Source: Agromyces intestinalis
Lineage (GTDB): Bacteria; Actinomycetota; Actinomycetes; Actinomycetales; Microbacteriaceae
DNA length: 64,000 bases
Reading direction: 5' to 3'
NCBI RefSeq assembly: GCF_008365295.1
Contig: NZ_CP043505.1
Coordinates: forward strand, 3,534,001 to 3,598,000
The translations under genes were made by a program, and so were the position numbers. Of this stretch, positions 49,435-56,853 are shown piece by piece. A model generated the notes under the pieces. The model was not told the DNA's origin. It made no database searches and saw only the letters and a list, made by a program, of their open reading frames with translations. Numbering within the stretch: the first letter of the stretch is position 1; each line of letters starts with the position of its first letter.

Positions 49435-49462
49435 GATTCCCCTACCACCCGGTAGGGGAATC
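49435..49462. terminator. Palindromic hairpin between the kinase fusion and the aldolase operon
   Basis: GATTCCCCTACC (49435-49446) and GGTAGGGGAATC (49451-49462) are perfectly complementary with loop ACCC. It is 22 bases after the kinase stop and 58 bases before the aldolase ATG. It could be a terminator or a dimeric operator; LuxR-type regulators bind such dyads. Confidence 0.55.
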
Positions 49463-49520
49463 TCGCATGGGGGCCGTGCCCGGCACGTGCCAACCTTGCA
49501 GCGCGGACGAGGAGGTCGGC

Positions 49521-50381
49521 ATGCCGGTGGTGAGCTTGAAGGAGATCGTCGACCGGGCATTCCAGGAACGGTACGGGGTGCCCGCGATCAACATCGTGAA
49601 CGACTTGACGCTCGAGGCGGTGCTTGCGGGCGCCGTCGAGGCGCGGTCACCCGTCATCGTGCAGACGTCGGTGAAGACGGTGAAGTCGATCGGGCTCGAC
49701 GTGCTCTGGTCGATGTGGACCTCGATGACGGAGGGTATCGAGGTGCCGGTCACCCTGCACCTCGACCACTGCCCCGAACGGCAGGTGATCAGCGACTGCC
49801 TCGCCCGCGGCTGGAACTCGGTGCTCTTCGACGCCTCGACCATGCCGGTCGAGGAGAACCAGCGGCAGACGGTCGAGGTCGTCGCCGAGGCCCGCGGCTA
49901 CGGCGCCCACGTCGAGGGCGAGATCGAGGCCATCAAGGGCGTCGAGGACGGCATCGGCAGCGACACCGACCCGCGCCGGCACAGCCTCGCGACGTCGATC
50001 GAATTCATCGAGACCACCGGCGTCGACGTGTTCGCGCCGTCGATCGGCAACGCGCACGGCGTGTACTCGGCCACTCCCGACCTCGACTTCCAGCGCGTCA
50101 CCGACCTGGTCGAGGCCACCGGCGTGCCCATCGCCCTGCACGGCGGCAGCGGCATGACCGACGCCCAGTTCAGCGACCTCATCTCGCGGGGCTGCGCCAA
50201 GGTGAACATCTCGACCGCGCTGAAGATCGAGTTCATGAAGGCGAACCTCGCGTTCCTCCGCGGAGCAGAGGAGCAAGACAAGTGGGATCCGCCATCGCTG
50301 TTCCGCGACGTGCGCCAGCACATCGTCGATCTCACGACGGGTCTTGCGGCGAAGTTCGGCAGCGCCGGAAAGGCGTGGTGA
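49521..50381 (+). CDS. Class II ketose-bisphosphate aldolase
   Basis: A 286-residue zinc aldolase of the fructose/tagatose-bisphosphate family. Catalytic D82 and zinc ligand H83 in TLHLDHCPE; further ligands in GAHVEGEIEAIKG and IGNAHGVYSATP; phosphate/substrate loop LHGGSGMTDAQF. It cleaves a phosphorylated ketose to DHAP and an aldehyde; exact sugar not predictable. ATG 49521 has GGAGG seven bases upstream; the upstream frame is rejected. First gene of an operon with HAD phosphatase, dhaL and dhaK. Confidence 0.88.
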   Translation: MPVVSLKEIVDRAFQERYGVPAINIVNDLTLEAVLAGAVEARSPVIVQTSVKTVKSIGLDVLWSMWTSMTEGIEVPVTLHLDHCPERQVISDCLARGWNSVLFDASTMPVEENQRQTVEVVAEARGYGAHVEGEIEAIKGVEDGIGSDTDPRRHSLATSIEFIETTGVDVFAPSIGNAHGVYSATPDLDFQRVTDLVEATGVPIALHGGSGMTDAQFSDLISRGCAKVNISTALKIEFMKANLAFLRGAEEQDKWDPPSLFRDVRQHIVDLTTGLAAKFGSAGKAW

Positions 50382-50382
50382 C

Positions 50383-51192
50383 ATGCCCGCCCTCATCTTC
50401 GACTGCGACGGCGTGCTCGCCGACACCGAACGCAACGGCCACCTGCCCGCCTTCAACCGCACCTTCGCCGACGTGGGCCTGCCCGTCGAATGGAGCGACG
50501 CCGACTACGCCGTGAAGGTGCGCATCGGCGGCGGCAAGGAGCGCATGGCGAGCCTGCTCACGCCCGAGTTCGTCGCCGCGAACGGCCTGCCGACCGACGA
50601 GGAGGGGCAGCGCGAGCTCCTCGCCGACTGGCATCGGCGCAAGACCGCGATCTACACCGAACTCGTGGCATCCGGCGCCCTTCCCGCCAGACCCGGCATC
50701 GCCCGCATCAGCCGCCAGGCCGCCGAGGCCGGATGGCTGCTCGCCGTCGCCTCCACCTCGGCCGAACCATCGGTGCGGGCCGTGCTCGAGCACGCCGTCG
50801 GCGCCGAAGCCGCCGCCGGCTTCCGGGTATTCGCGGGCGACATCGTCGCGCACAAGAAGCCCGCCCCCGACATCTACGAACTCGCGTTGCGCGAACTCGG
50901 CATCGCCGCCGCCGACGCCGTCGTCATCGAGGACAGCGGCAACGGGGTCGAAGCGGCCGTGGCCGCAGGCCTTCGCACCGTTGTGACCGTCAGCGCGTAC
51001 ACCGTCGACGAGGACTTCTCCGAGGCATCCCTCGTGCTGACCTCCCTCGGCGACGATCACGAACCCGCGCGCGTGCTCGCCGACCCCTTCGGCATCGCGC
51101 CGGGACCCGAGGTCGGCCTCGCCGACCTCGTCGCCGTACTCGACCACCCGCTTCCGCACCCCACGACCGACGCGACCCAGGAGGACCGATGA
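50383..51192 (+). CDS. HAD-family phosphatase (CbbY-like)
   Basis: A 269-residue haloacid-dehalogenase-type hydrolase. Nucleophile D7 and acid D9 in FDCDGVLADTE; helical cap domain (about 16-95); motif II Ser/Thr in VASTS; Lys in AHKKPAPDIYE; motif IV IEDSGNGVEAA. Resembles CbbY and sugar-phosphate phosphatases. One base after the aldolase stop; its stop overlaps dhaL in an ATGA arrangement. Substrate is probably a sugar phosphate of the same pathway (inference). Confidence 0.88.
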   Translation: MPALIFDCDGVLADTERNGHLPAFNRTFADVGLPVEWSDADYAVKVRIGGGKERMASLLTPEFVAANGLPTDEEGQRELLADWHRRKTAIYTELVASGALPARPGIARISRQAAEAGWLLAVASTSAEPSVRAVLEHAVGAEAAAGFRVFAGDIVAHKKPAPDIYELALRELGIAAADAVVIEDSGNGVEAAVAAGLRTVVTVSAYTVDEDFSEASLVLTSLGDDHEPARVLADPFGIAPGPEVGLADLVAVLDHPLPHPTTDATQEDR

Positions 51193-51830
51193 CGAGCATG
51201 CCCGACGTGGAGTTCGTGGTGCGCACGATCGCGCAGACCGCCGTCGACAACGAGACCTACTTCGGCGACCTCGACTCGGTCGTCGGCGACGGCGACTTCG
51301 GATACTCGCTCGCCCGCGGCTTCGAGATCGTGCTGAGCGACTGGGACTCGTACGACCGCACCGACATCTCGACGTTCCTGCAGAAGGTCGCCATGGCCAT
51401 CACCGGGCGCATCGGCGGCACCTCCGGCCCGATCTGGGGCACATCGTTCCTGCGGGCCGCCGGAGCGGTGCGCGGCAAGGACGACCTCGACGGCGCCGAC
51501 GCGGTCGCGATGCTGCGCGCCGCGATCGAGGGCATCAAGGCCAGAGGCCAGGCGGATGTCGGTGACAAGACCCTGCTCGACGCACTCGTGCCGACGACTG
51601 ACGCCATCGAGGCCGCGCTCGCCGACGGCAAGACGAGCGACGAGATCGTCGCGATCGCCGCGACCACCGCGCGAGCCTCGGCTGACGCGACCACCCCCAT
51701 GATCGCCAAACGCGGCCGAGCCGCATACACCGGCGAACGCAGCATCGGGTCTCCCGACGCGGGCGCCGTCGCCGTCGCCGTCATCTTCGAGGCGCTCGCC
51801 TCGACGTGGCCGAACAGAGAGGAAGGCTGA
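51189..51830 (+). CDS. dhaL: Dihydroxyacetone kinase ADP-binding subunit (DhaL-like)
   Basis: A 213-residue all-helical nucleotide-binding subunit. The Mg-ADP Asp cluster is intact (D27, D29, D34, D36 in GDLDSVVGDGDFG), although the usual GDGDHG reads GDGDFG. TGRIGGTSGPIWG is the DhaL phosphate-binding region. It pairs with the following dhaK, whose ATG shares the last base of its stop. With no phosphotransferase DhaM in view, the pair may use ATP like other actinobacterial ketose kinases. Confidence 0.9.
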   Translation: MTSMPDVEFVVRTIAQTAVDNETYFGDLDSVVGDGDFGYSLARGFEIVLSDWDSYDRTDISTFLQKVAMAITGRIGGTSGPIWGTSFLRAAGAVRGKDDLDGADAVAMLRAAIEGIKARGQADVGDKTLLDALVPTTDAIEAALADGKTSDEIVAIAATTARASADATTPMIAKRGRAAYTGERSIGSPDAGAVAVAVIFEALASTWPNREEG

Positions 51831-52825
51831 TGAAGAAGTTCGTCAACGACCCGAAGCAGTACGTACCCGAGATGCTGAAGGGACTCGCCTTGGCGAACCC
51901 CGACACGTTGAAGTACGTGCCCGAGTACAACCTGATCATGCGCGCCGACGCGCCGAACGACGACAAGGTCTCGATCATCCAGGGCTCGGGCTCGGGCCAC
52001 GAGCCCGCCCACGTGATGGTCGTCGGCAAGGGCATGCTCGACGGCGCGTGTCCGGGCGACGTGTTCGCGGCGCCGCCCATGGACTACGTGTACGAGACCA
52101 CGAAGCTGCTGAACTCGCCGAAGGGCGTGCTGCTGCTCGTGAACAACTACACCGGCGACCGGATGGCCTTCGACATGGCGCAGGAGATGAGCCTCGCCGA
52201 CGGCGTGAACGTGCGCACCCTGTTCATCGACGACGACGTCGCCGTGCAGGACTCGACGTACACGGTCGGCCGCCGCGGCGTGGCGGGCAATTTCTTCGTC
52301 ATCAAGGCGATCGGGGCGGCCGCTGAAGAGGGTGCCGACCTCGACGAACTGGTGCGCATCGGCGAGAAGGTCAACTCGGTCACCCGCACGATGGGTCTGG
52401 CGCTCACCGCCTGCATCCCGCCCGCGAAGGGCGGCCCGCTGTTCGAGCTCGGCGACGACGAGATCGAGATCGGCGTCGGCATCCACGGCGAGCCCGGTCG
52501 GCGGCGCGCGAAGATCGCGCCGAGCGACGAACTCGTCGACATTCTGCTCGAGCCCGTCGTGGCCGACCTGCCGTTCGCCAGCGGCGACCGGGTCGCCCTC
52601 ATGGTGAACGGCCTCGGCGGCACGCCGATCAGCGAGCTGTACATCGCGTACGGCCACGCCCACGAGGCGCTCGCCGCGAAGGGCATCGAGGTCGTGCGCA
52701 GCTACGTCGGCGAGTACTGCACCTCGCTCGACATGGCGGGCGCCTCGGTCACGCTCGTGAAGCTCGACGACGAGATCGAGCGACTGCTGGATGCGCCGGC
52801 CGAGATCGGGTACCGCGTGTTCTGA
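51830..52825 (+). CDS. dhaK: Dihydroxyacetone kinase substrate-binding subunit (DhaK-like)
   Basis: A 331-residue DhaK subunit. H57 in GSGSGHEPAH and the covalent-hemiaminal His H219 in GIHGEPGRRR are both present, so it should bind a short ketose or dihydroxyacetone covalently. Ends the aldolase-HAD-dhaL-dhaK operon and is followed by a hairpin. Members of this family also phosphorylate tetruloses such as erythrulose, so the substrate is left open. Confidence 0.92.
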   Translation: MKKFVNDPKQYVPEMLKGLALANPDTLKYVPEYNLIMRADAPNDDKVSIIQGSGSGHEPAHVMVVGKGMLDGACPGDVFAAPPMDYVYETTKLLNSPKGVLLLVNNYTGDRMAFDMAQEMSLADGVNVRTLFIDDDVAVQDSTYTVGRRGVAGNFFVIKAIGAAAEEGADLDELVRIGEKVNSVTRTMGLALTACIPPAKGGPLFELGDDEIEIGVGIHGEPGRRRAKIAPSDELVDILLEPVVADLPFASGDRVALMVNGLGGTPISELYIAYGHAHEALAAKGIEVVRSYVGEYCTSLDMAGASVTLVKLDDEIERLLDAPAEIGYRVF

Positions 52826-52889
52826 GCGGGGCTCGGCTCGCGCTCTGAATGGGGCTCTGGCTCGGCCTCGGGCTCGAGGCGAGGAGATG

Positions 52890-52926
52890 CGAACGGCCGG
52901 CCCGCGGATGCGGAGCCGGCCGTTCG
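52890..52926. terminator. Hairpin terminator after dhaK (originally shared with tRNA-Gly)
   Basis: CGAACGGCCGGC (52890-52901) and GCCGGCCGTTCG (52915-52926) are perfectly complementary over 12 bp with a 13-base loop. It serves the rightward dhaK operon. It is similar to the hairpin behind tRNA-His, suggesting it was also the terminator of the leftward tRNA-Gly before the island separated them. Confidence 0.75.
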
Positions 52927-52947
52927 AGCGCACCTGCTCGGTGCTCT

Positions 52948-52991
52948 GGAGGGGATGACGGGAATCGAACCCGCGTAATCAGTTTGGAAGA
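52948..52991. repeat. Distal attachment-site copy (tRNA-Gly 3'-half duplicate)
   Basis: A 44-base sequence identical to 56854-56897, corresponding to the 3' half of tRNA-Gly(TCC) on the minus strand, from within the anticodon loop to just beyond the acceptor end. The 5' half of a tRNA is absent here, so it is not a functional gene. This is the expected footprint of integration into a tRNA gene. Confidence 0.92.
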
Positions 52992-53561
52992 ACTGTGGAT
53001 TCTCCCCGAGAGTAAGACATGATCGTGCACGGAAACGTCGCGTGATCAGCACGTGATGACGCCGCTCAGGCGCGAGGGCCCTGCACGATCGATGCACGAA
53101 ATCGCAGGTTCTCCACAGCGCTCGTGACATCGCCGTGTCAACGTCGGGACGCGTTGTGCGCCTGGTACAGACACGATCGAGATGAGCGCGAATCAATGCT
53201 TCATCGCGCTCGTCAACGGCTCAGAACGTCACCTGACGCGCGTGAATCTGGCGGCGGTCGGCCCGTTGATTGACGTGAGCGGGCCCTTACTCACGACGAA
53301 CAGGCCCTCACGAAGAAGAACGAGGGCCCTGACACGAGAGACTCACCCGCGAATCTTCATTGACGTCGCCAGGAGGGCCCTCTTCTGAGGAGCCCTCGAC
53401 TCACGACTCCCCACCCCTGTCAAGTCGCCGGAAAGTGTCCTGAGCAACGCTCATCGTCCTCCCGAACGAGCCCCACTTCACGAAGCTATGTGTCACAGAA
53501 CGAACGAACCCGGCCGCGCGGCGTGTCGCGACATCGATCCGTAGTGCTTGCACTACATCTC
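52992..53561. other. Island entry region without a supported gene
   Basis: 570 bases with no convincing coding sequence. A possible 68-codon frame (53182-53388) has no recognisable features and is not called. The motif AGGGCCCT or close variants recurs four times between about 53070 and 53380, and GGCCCTC/GAGGGCC near 53300-53325 can form a 7-bp hairpin, possibly a terminator shielding the operon from read-through. A phage-integrase 3' end would be expected here but I cannot identify one. Confidence 0.5.
53541..53556. promoter_or_regulatory. 16-bp palindrome upstream of the defence operon
   Basis: GTAGTGCTTGCACTAC is a perfect dyad: 7-bp arms GTAGTGC/GCACTAC around TT. It lies five bases before the likely ATG (53562) of the first operon gene. 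The position suggests an operator or a hairpin that masks translation start. Confidence 0.5.
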
Positions 53562-54230
53562 ATGATTATGGTCGCTCAAGCGTTCCCTTACACGATCACT
53601 CCGGTGCCGTTCTCAAGTTTCCTCAAGAAACTTCAAGACATTGGTGTTCCCGAGAAGATCGATCGCACATATCTTTCGCAGATTGGCTACGCGTCAGCGA
53701 ATCATCGTGTGTTCATCCCGATCATGAAGTTCGTTGGCCTGCTCGATAGCCAGGGAAAACCGACAGATCGATACCGAAAAGGTCTTCGAGGCGGCACGGC
53801 GGGACGAGCGTTAGTCGCCGACGGCATCAGAGAGGGTTACGCCTCGCTCTTCGCGACCTACCCAGATGCGAACGCGCGGAGCACTGCCGAACTTACGACC
53901 TTCATGAAGGCGCACTCTGATCTCGGCGACAAGGCGCTCAAGTCGGCGGTTGCTACCTTTGAAACGCTTTGCAAGTTCGGTGACTTTCCTGCCCCAACGT
54001 CAACCTGGGATGAGGGGTCTTCCGAAGTCGAATCAGGTGACCGCGACATTCAGACCCCGCGGCGCTCGGACACCGGCGCGCCGCAGTCGGGCGGCGGTTC
54101 GGTGACGATCAACGTGAACATAGCGCTCTCGGTTGATGCAACGAGCGATCCGGCCGTGTACGACGCATTCTTCGCAGCGATGGCGAAACACCTGAGAGTT
54201 CTCGATGGCAGCACCGCGGACCGCACATGA
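53562..54230 (+). CDS. DUF5343-like protein
   Basis: A 222-residue soluble protein. The N-terminal 120 residues match the DUF5343 pattern: AFPYTITPVPFSSFLKKLQD, then LSQIGYASANHRVFIPIMKF, VGLLDSQGKPTDRYRKGLRG and an EGYASLFATYPDA helix. This resembles a winged-helix arrangement, so nucleic-acid binding or adaptor function is plausible. The C-terminus (TINVNIALSVDATSDPAVYD then FFAAMAKHLRVLDG) is a separate beta-helix module after a disordered linker. ATG 53562 is preferred over a start 24 codons earlier because similarity begins here. It overlaps the next gene by 26 bases. Function unknown; its genomic company suggests defence. Confidence 0.75.
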   Translation: MIMVAQAFPYTITPVPFSSFLKKLQDIGVPEKIDRTYLSQIGYASANHRVFIPIMKFVGLLDSQGKPTDRYRKGLRGGTAGRALVADGIREGYASLFATYPDANARSTAELTTFMKAHSDLGDKALKSAVATFETLCKFGDFPAPTSTWDEGSSEVESGDRDIQTPRRSDTGAPQSGGGSVTINVNIALSVDATSDPAVYDAFFAAMAKHLRVLDGSTADRT

Positions 54231-54744
54231 AGTAGCGCAGTGGGCCGCGGCGGTGCAGGCTGATCTCGCAAGTCACCTTGCTATGCGGGAGAAATCGGCT
54301 CACCGCGTCATCACATTGCAGGAGTCCTACGCGAAACTGAGCGCCCTCAGTCTGAAGCAAGACATTCTTATCAACGAGGGGCTTCGCTGCGTCGAGTACG
54401 GGCTGTACCGACCCGCGCACGTTGCGACGTGGGCGGGCTTTGTCGACTTCGTACACGAGTGGACGTGGGATGCGTCGCGACTGGCGAAACTGAAGAGTGT
54501 GCGCCCGAACTGGACGTTGAATGACGCTGGCGATCTTCATGAGATCACCGACTACGCGCTCATCGAGGGCTTGAAGTTCGCAGGCCTCATCACGAAGACA
54601 ACGATGAAAGCGCTTCACGGCCTCTTGAACAAGCGTAATGAGTGTGCTCATCCCGAGGACTACACGCCCACGGTCAACGACACGCTCGGCTACATCGATG
54701 AGTTGATGAAGCGCATCTCCGCATTGCAAGCGGCGAAGAGTTAG
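54205..54744 (+). CDS. HEPN-domain protein (candidate RNase effector)
   Basis: A 179-residue all-helical protein. The helix INEGLRCVEYGLYRPAHVAT followed by WAGFVDFVHEW resembles the central helices of HEPN domains, and the diagnostic motif R144-N-E-C-A-H149 (RxxxxH) occurs in LLNKRNECAHPEDY. HEPN proteins with this motif are commonly metal-independent RNases acting in toxin-antitoxin and abortive-infection systems. It overlaps the DUF5343 gene by 26 bases and is followed four bases later by the nuclease gene, so the three are one transcript. RNase activity is inferred from the motif only. Confidence 0.75.
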   Translation: MAAPRTAHEVAQWAAAVQADLASHLAMREKSAHRVITLQESYAKLSALSLKQDILINEGLRCVEYGLYRPAHVATWAGFVDFVHEWTWDASRLAKLKSVRPNWTLNDAGDLHEITDYALIEGLKFAGLITKTTMKALHGLLNKRNECAHPEDYTPTVNDTLGYIDELMKRISALQAAKS

Positions 54745-54748
54745 CAGT

Positions 54749-55750
54749 ATGCCTATCAACAACTGGTGGGAGAGCGACCCAGCCGAGCGCTACTGGATGG
54801 AAGTGCGCACTGAACCGATCGGGTTCGGTGAGTATCTGCTGGCTCCGCAGTTCGATGGTGGCGGTAACCCGAAGTGGACGTACACGCTCGTCTCACACGT
54901 GCAACCCGGCGATCGAATCTTTCACTGGGACAAGCGCGGTCGAAACGCGCCCGCGATCGTCGGGTGGTCAGAAGCCGTCGGCCCGCTCGAAGTCGTTGAG
55001 AAGTGGTCTTGGCAGGCGCGCGGCACAAGAGGTCGTGAGCGCGGCGTCCCGACCGAAGGCCCCGCGTGGCGAATGCCACTCGCGAACTACACCCCACTTG
55101 ACTCTCCGGTCACGCGCGACATCATCAACGCGCGTCATGCTGAGGTCGTTGCTGTGCTCAATGAGGTAGCGGGCGGCATCACAGGTCGCCCGTACGCACC
55201 GTTCTACGAGTACAACTCGACCGACATTCGGGCCGCGCAGGGATATCTGACCAAGTTCCCCGCCGCGCTCGTCGCACTTTTCTTCGGCGGACTCGCCGCT
55301 GACGCGTCAACGTCGACCCGTCGGTCGACACCCGTACCGTCATCGCAGGGCTATCTCTCTGATGCAGAGAAGCGTTCCGCGATCGAACGTCACTCCGTGC
55401 GCATCGCGATCTCACACTACGAAGCGCTCGGCGCGACTCACATCGAAGAACGCGGGAAACCCTACGATCTGCTCGTCGTTCTCGACGGCATCGAACGACA
55501 CGTCGAGGTCAAAGGATCGATCGGCATCGACGTCGAGAGCGTTCAACTCACGCAGGGGGAAGTCGACCACGCGCGAGATCACCACGCGACTGACCTGTTC
55601 GTTGTCGACCGCATCGTTGCACGTCGCGCTTACGACGGCACGATCGTCGCGTCTGGCGGTGAGATCCGATTCTGGGTCGATTGGACGCCGGAAGACCGCG
55701 CCCTGCGTCCGACTCACCTGCGATATTCGCTGCCGACCGCTCACGCCTGA
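54749..55750 (+). CDS. PUA/EVE-like domain fused to a DUF3883 PD-(D/E)XK nuclease
   Basis: A 333-residue two-domain protein. The N-terminal region (about 4-115) looks like a PUA-superfamily EVE-type domain: YWMEVRTEP, then VQPGDRIFHWDKRGRNAPAI and VGWSEAVGPL. Such domains read modified bases in DNA or RNA. Residues 200-315 match DUF3883, a PD-(D/E)XK-like nuclease fold: AIERHSVRIAISHYEALGAT, then YDLLVVLDG with D240 and HVEVKGS with E253 and K255. The architecture suggests a modification-dependent restriction nuclease. It is last in the operon. Domain boundaries and activity are inference; the catalytic triad is visible. Confidence 0.78.
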   Translation: MPINNWWESDPAERYWMEVRTEPIGFGEYLLAPQFDGGGNPKWTYTLVSHVQPGDRIFHWDKRGRNAPAIVGWSEAVGPLEVVEKWSWQARGTRGRERGVPTEGPAWRMPLANYTPLDSPVTRDIINARHAEVVAVLNEVAGGITGRPYAPFYEYNSTDIRAAQGYLTKFPAALVALFFGGLAADASTSTRRSTPVPSSQGYLSDAEKRSAIERHSVRIAISHYEALGATHIEERGKPYDLLVVLDGIERHVEVKGSIGIDVESVQLTQGEVDHARDHHATDLFVVDRIVARRAYDGTIVASGGEIRFWVDWTPEDRALRPTHLRYSLPTAHA

Positions 55751-55960
55751 ACCTGGATTCCACCTGCCGTGACTGCGACAATGCTATGACAGAAATGAGA
55801 CCCTTTTATGGGCGCGAATGTCACGAACCGCACGGGGTGTGATGTCTCAGGGCATCGGTGACAGTTCTGCATCAGAACATCGGTGACACTTCGTGTGTCA
55901 GGACTTCGGTGACAGTGCGATGCTTTTCGGCCGTCGACCGCGTCGTCTGCCGTTGCCGAT
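55751..55960. other. Region with three IS-end-like direct repeats
   Basis: Three 17-base imperfect copies of TCAGRRCWTCGGTGACA start at 55847, 55872 and 55898, spaced 25-26 bases. They lie just beyond the transposase 3' end and resemble iterated ends of IS481-type elements (TGTCACCGATGTTCTGA on the minus strand). No gene is supported here. Confidence 0.6.
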
Positions 55961-56800
55961 TTATCTGATGTCGGGCGCGGGTCGGGTGTGCTCGATGAGG
56001 ACGGTGCCGTCGAGGTCGGCAACGAGGATGACGTCGCCGTCTTCGATGATGATCACGTCCTCGCCGGCGCGTTGCCCGTCGATCATGTAGGTCACCTCTC
56101 TGAGCCGGATGCTGCCGTTGGATCGCAGCTTGAGGACCCGCAAGCTGTCGCTGGTCGGAACCGCGCGGACGGGCGAATCGTTCGGCAGCGTCCGCGACCT
56201 GGGCCGGTCGGGCTTGGGTCGCGGCGGGTCTGCCTTCGGCGTCGCCAGCCACGCGACTTCCGGGGTCACCCGGCCAGGTAGTCCCTGATGCGGGCGTTCG
56301 GTGTTGTAGATCCGGTCGAACGCGTCGACCTGGGCCTGGAGCTCCTCGAGCGAGTCGGCCAACGGCTGCTTGTCGAGGTACCGGAACAGGGTCTGATGGA
56401 AGCGTTCGTTCTTGCCCTGCGTGGTCGGCTTGTACGGCTTCCCCGTGATCGCCTCGACGCCGAGCCGGGACACGTGCGCGACGAGTTGGCCGACGTAGCC
56501 GCGACGAGCGGGGTTGAGCGCGGCCCGGTTGTCGCTGAGGAGCCGCTGCGGGACACCGTGCGCTGCGATGCCCTTGTCGAGCAGTCTGATCGCCGCGTCC
56601 GCGGTCTCACCCCCCGCCACGTGCGACGCGACCGCATATCTGGAGTGATCGTCGATGAGTTGGAAGATCACGCACTTGCGCCCCTTCGTCAGTACGGTCT
56701 CAGTCGCGTCGACCTGCCAACACGCGTTCGGCGCCGGATACACGAACCGCCGGTACGCCGCGCGCGGCTTCTTCTTCGGCTCCAGACGAGCCACGCGCAC
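55961..56800 (-). pseudogene. IS481-like transposase, 5'-truncated
   Basis: 279 codons encoding an integrase-core transposase. The DDE residues are intact: D31 in CWQVDATE, D90 in LLSDNRAA and E132 in QGKNERFH. A C-terminal beta region follows (VTYMIDGQRAGEDVIIIEDG). The N-terminal helix-turn-helix part normal for this family (about 120 residues) is missing. Similarity begins abruptly at VARLEPKKKPR, and upstream in frame a stop is met within 20 codons. The GTG at 56800 is therefore probably not a natural start. The intact tRNA-Gly lies 56 bases away. Confidence 0.8.
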
Positions 56801-56853
56801 ATCAACACGTGTGGGATCTCTCGGGAGCCGCGAGATACCAAGGGAGGATCATC

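Noticed and set aside
52948-53016. A second tRNA-Gly gene at the left end of the island
   Set aside because: Only the 3' half matches; the sequence beyond the anticodon loop cannot form a D-arm or acceptor stem. It is an att remnant.
52702-53196. A minus-strand frame running from the island into dhaK as the end of an integrase
   Set aside because: It lacks the tyrosine-recombinase R-H-R-Y signature and its far half is antisense to dhaK.
53182-53388. A 68-codon open frame in the island entry region
   Set aside because: No ribosome site, no domain and no similarity to known small proteins. Composition is compatible with chance.
54749-55097. Minus-strand frames antisense to the EVE-DUF3883 gene as possible antitoxins
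   Set aside because: They are Arg/Ser-rich shadows without start signals. The plus-strand gene has a clear two-domain pattern.
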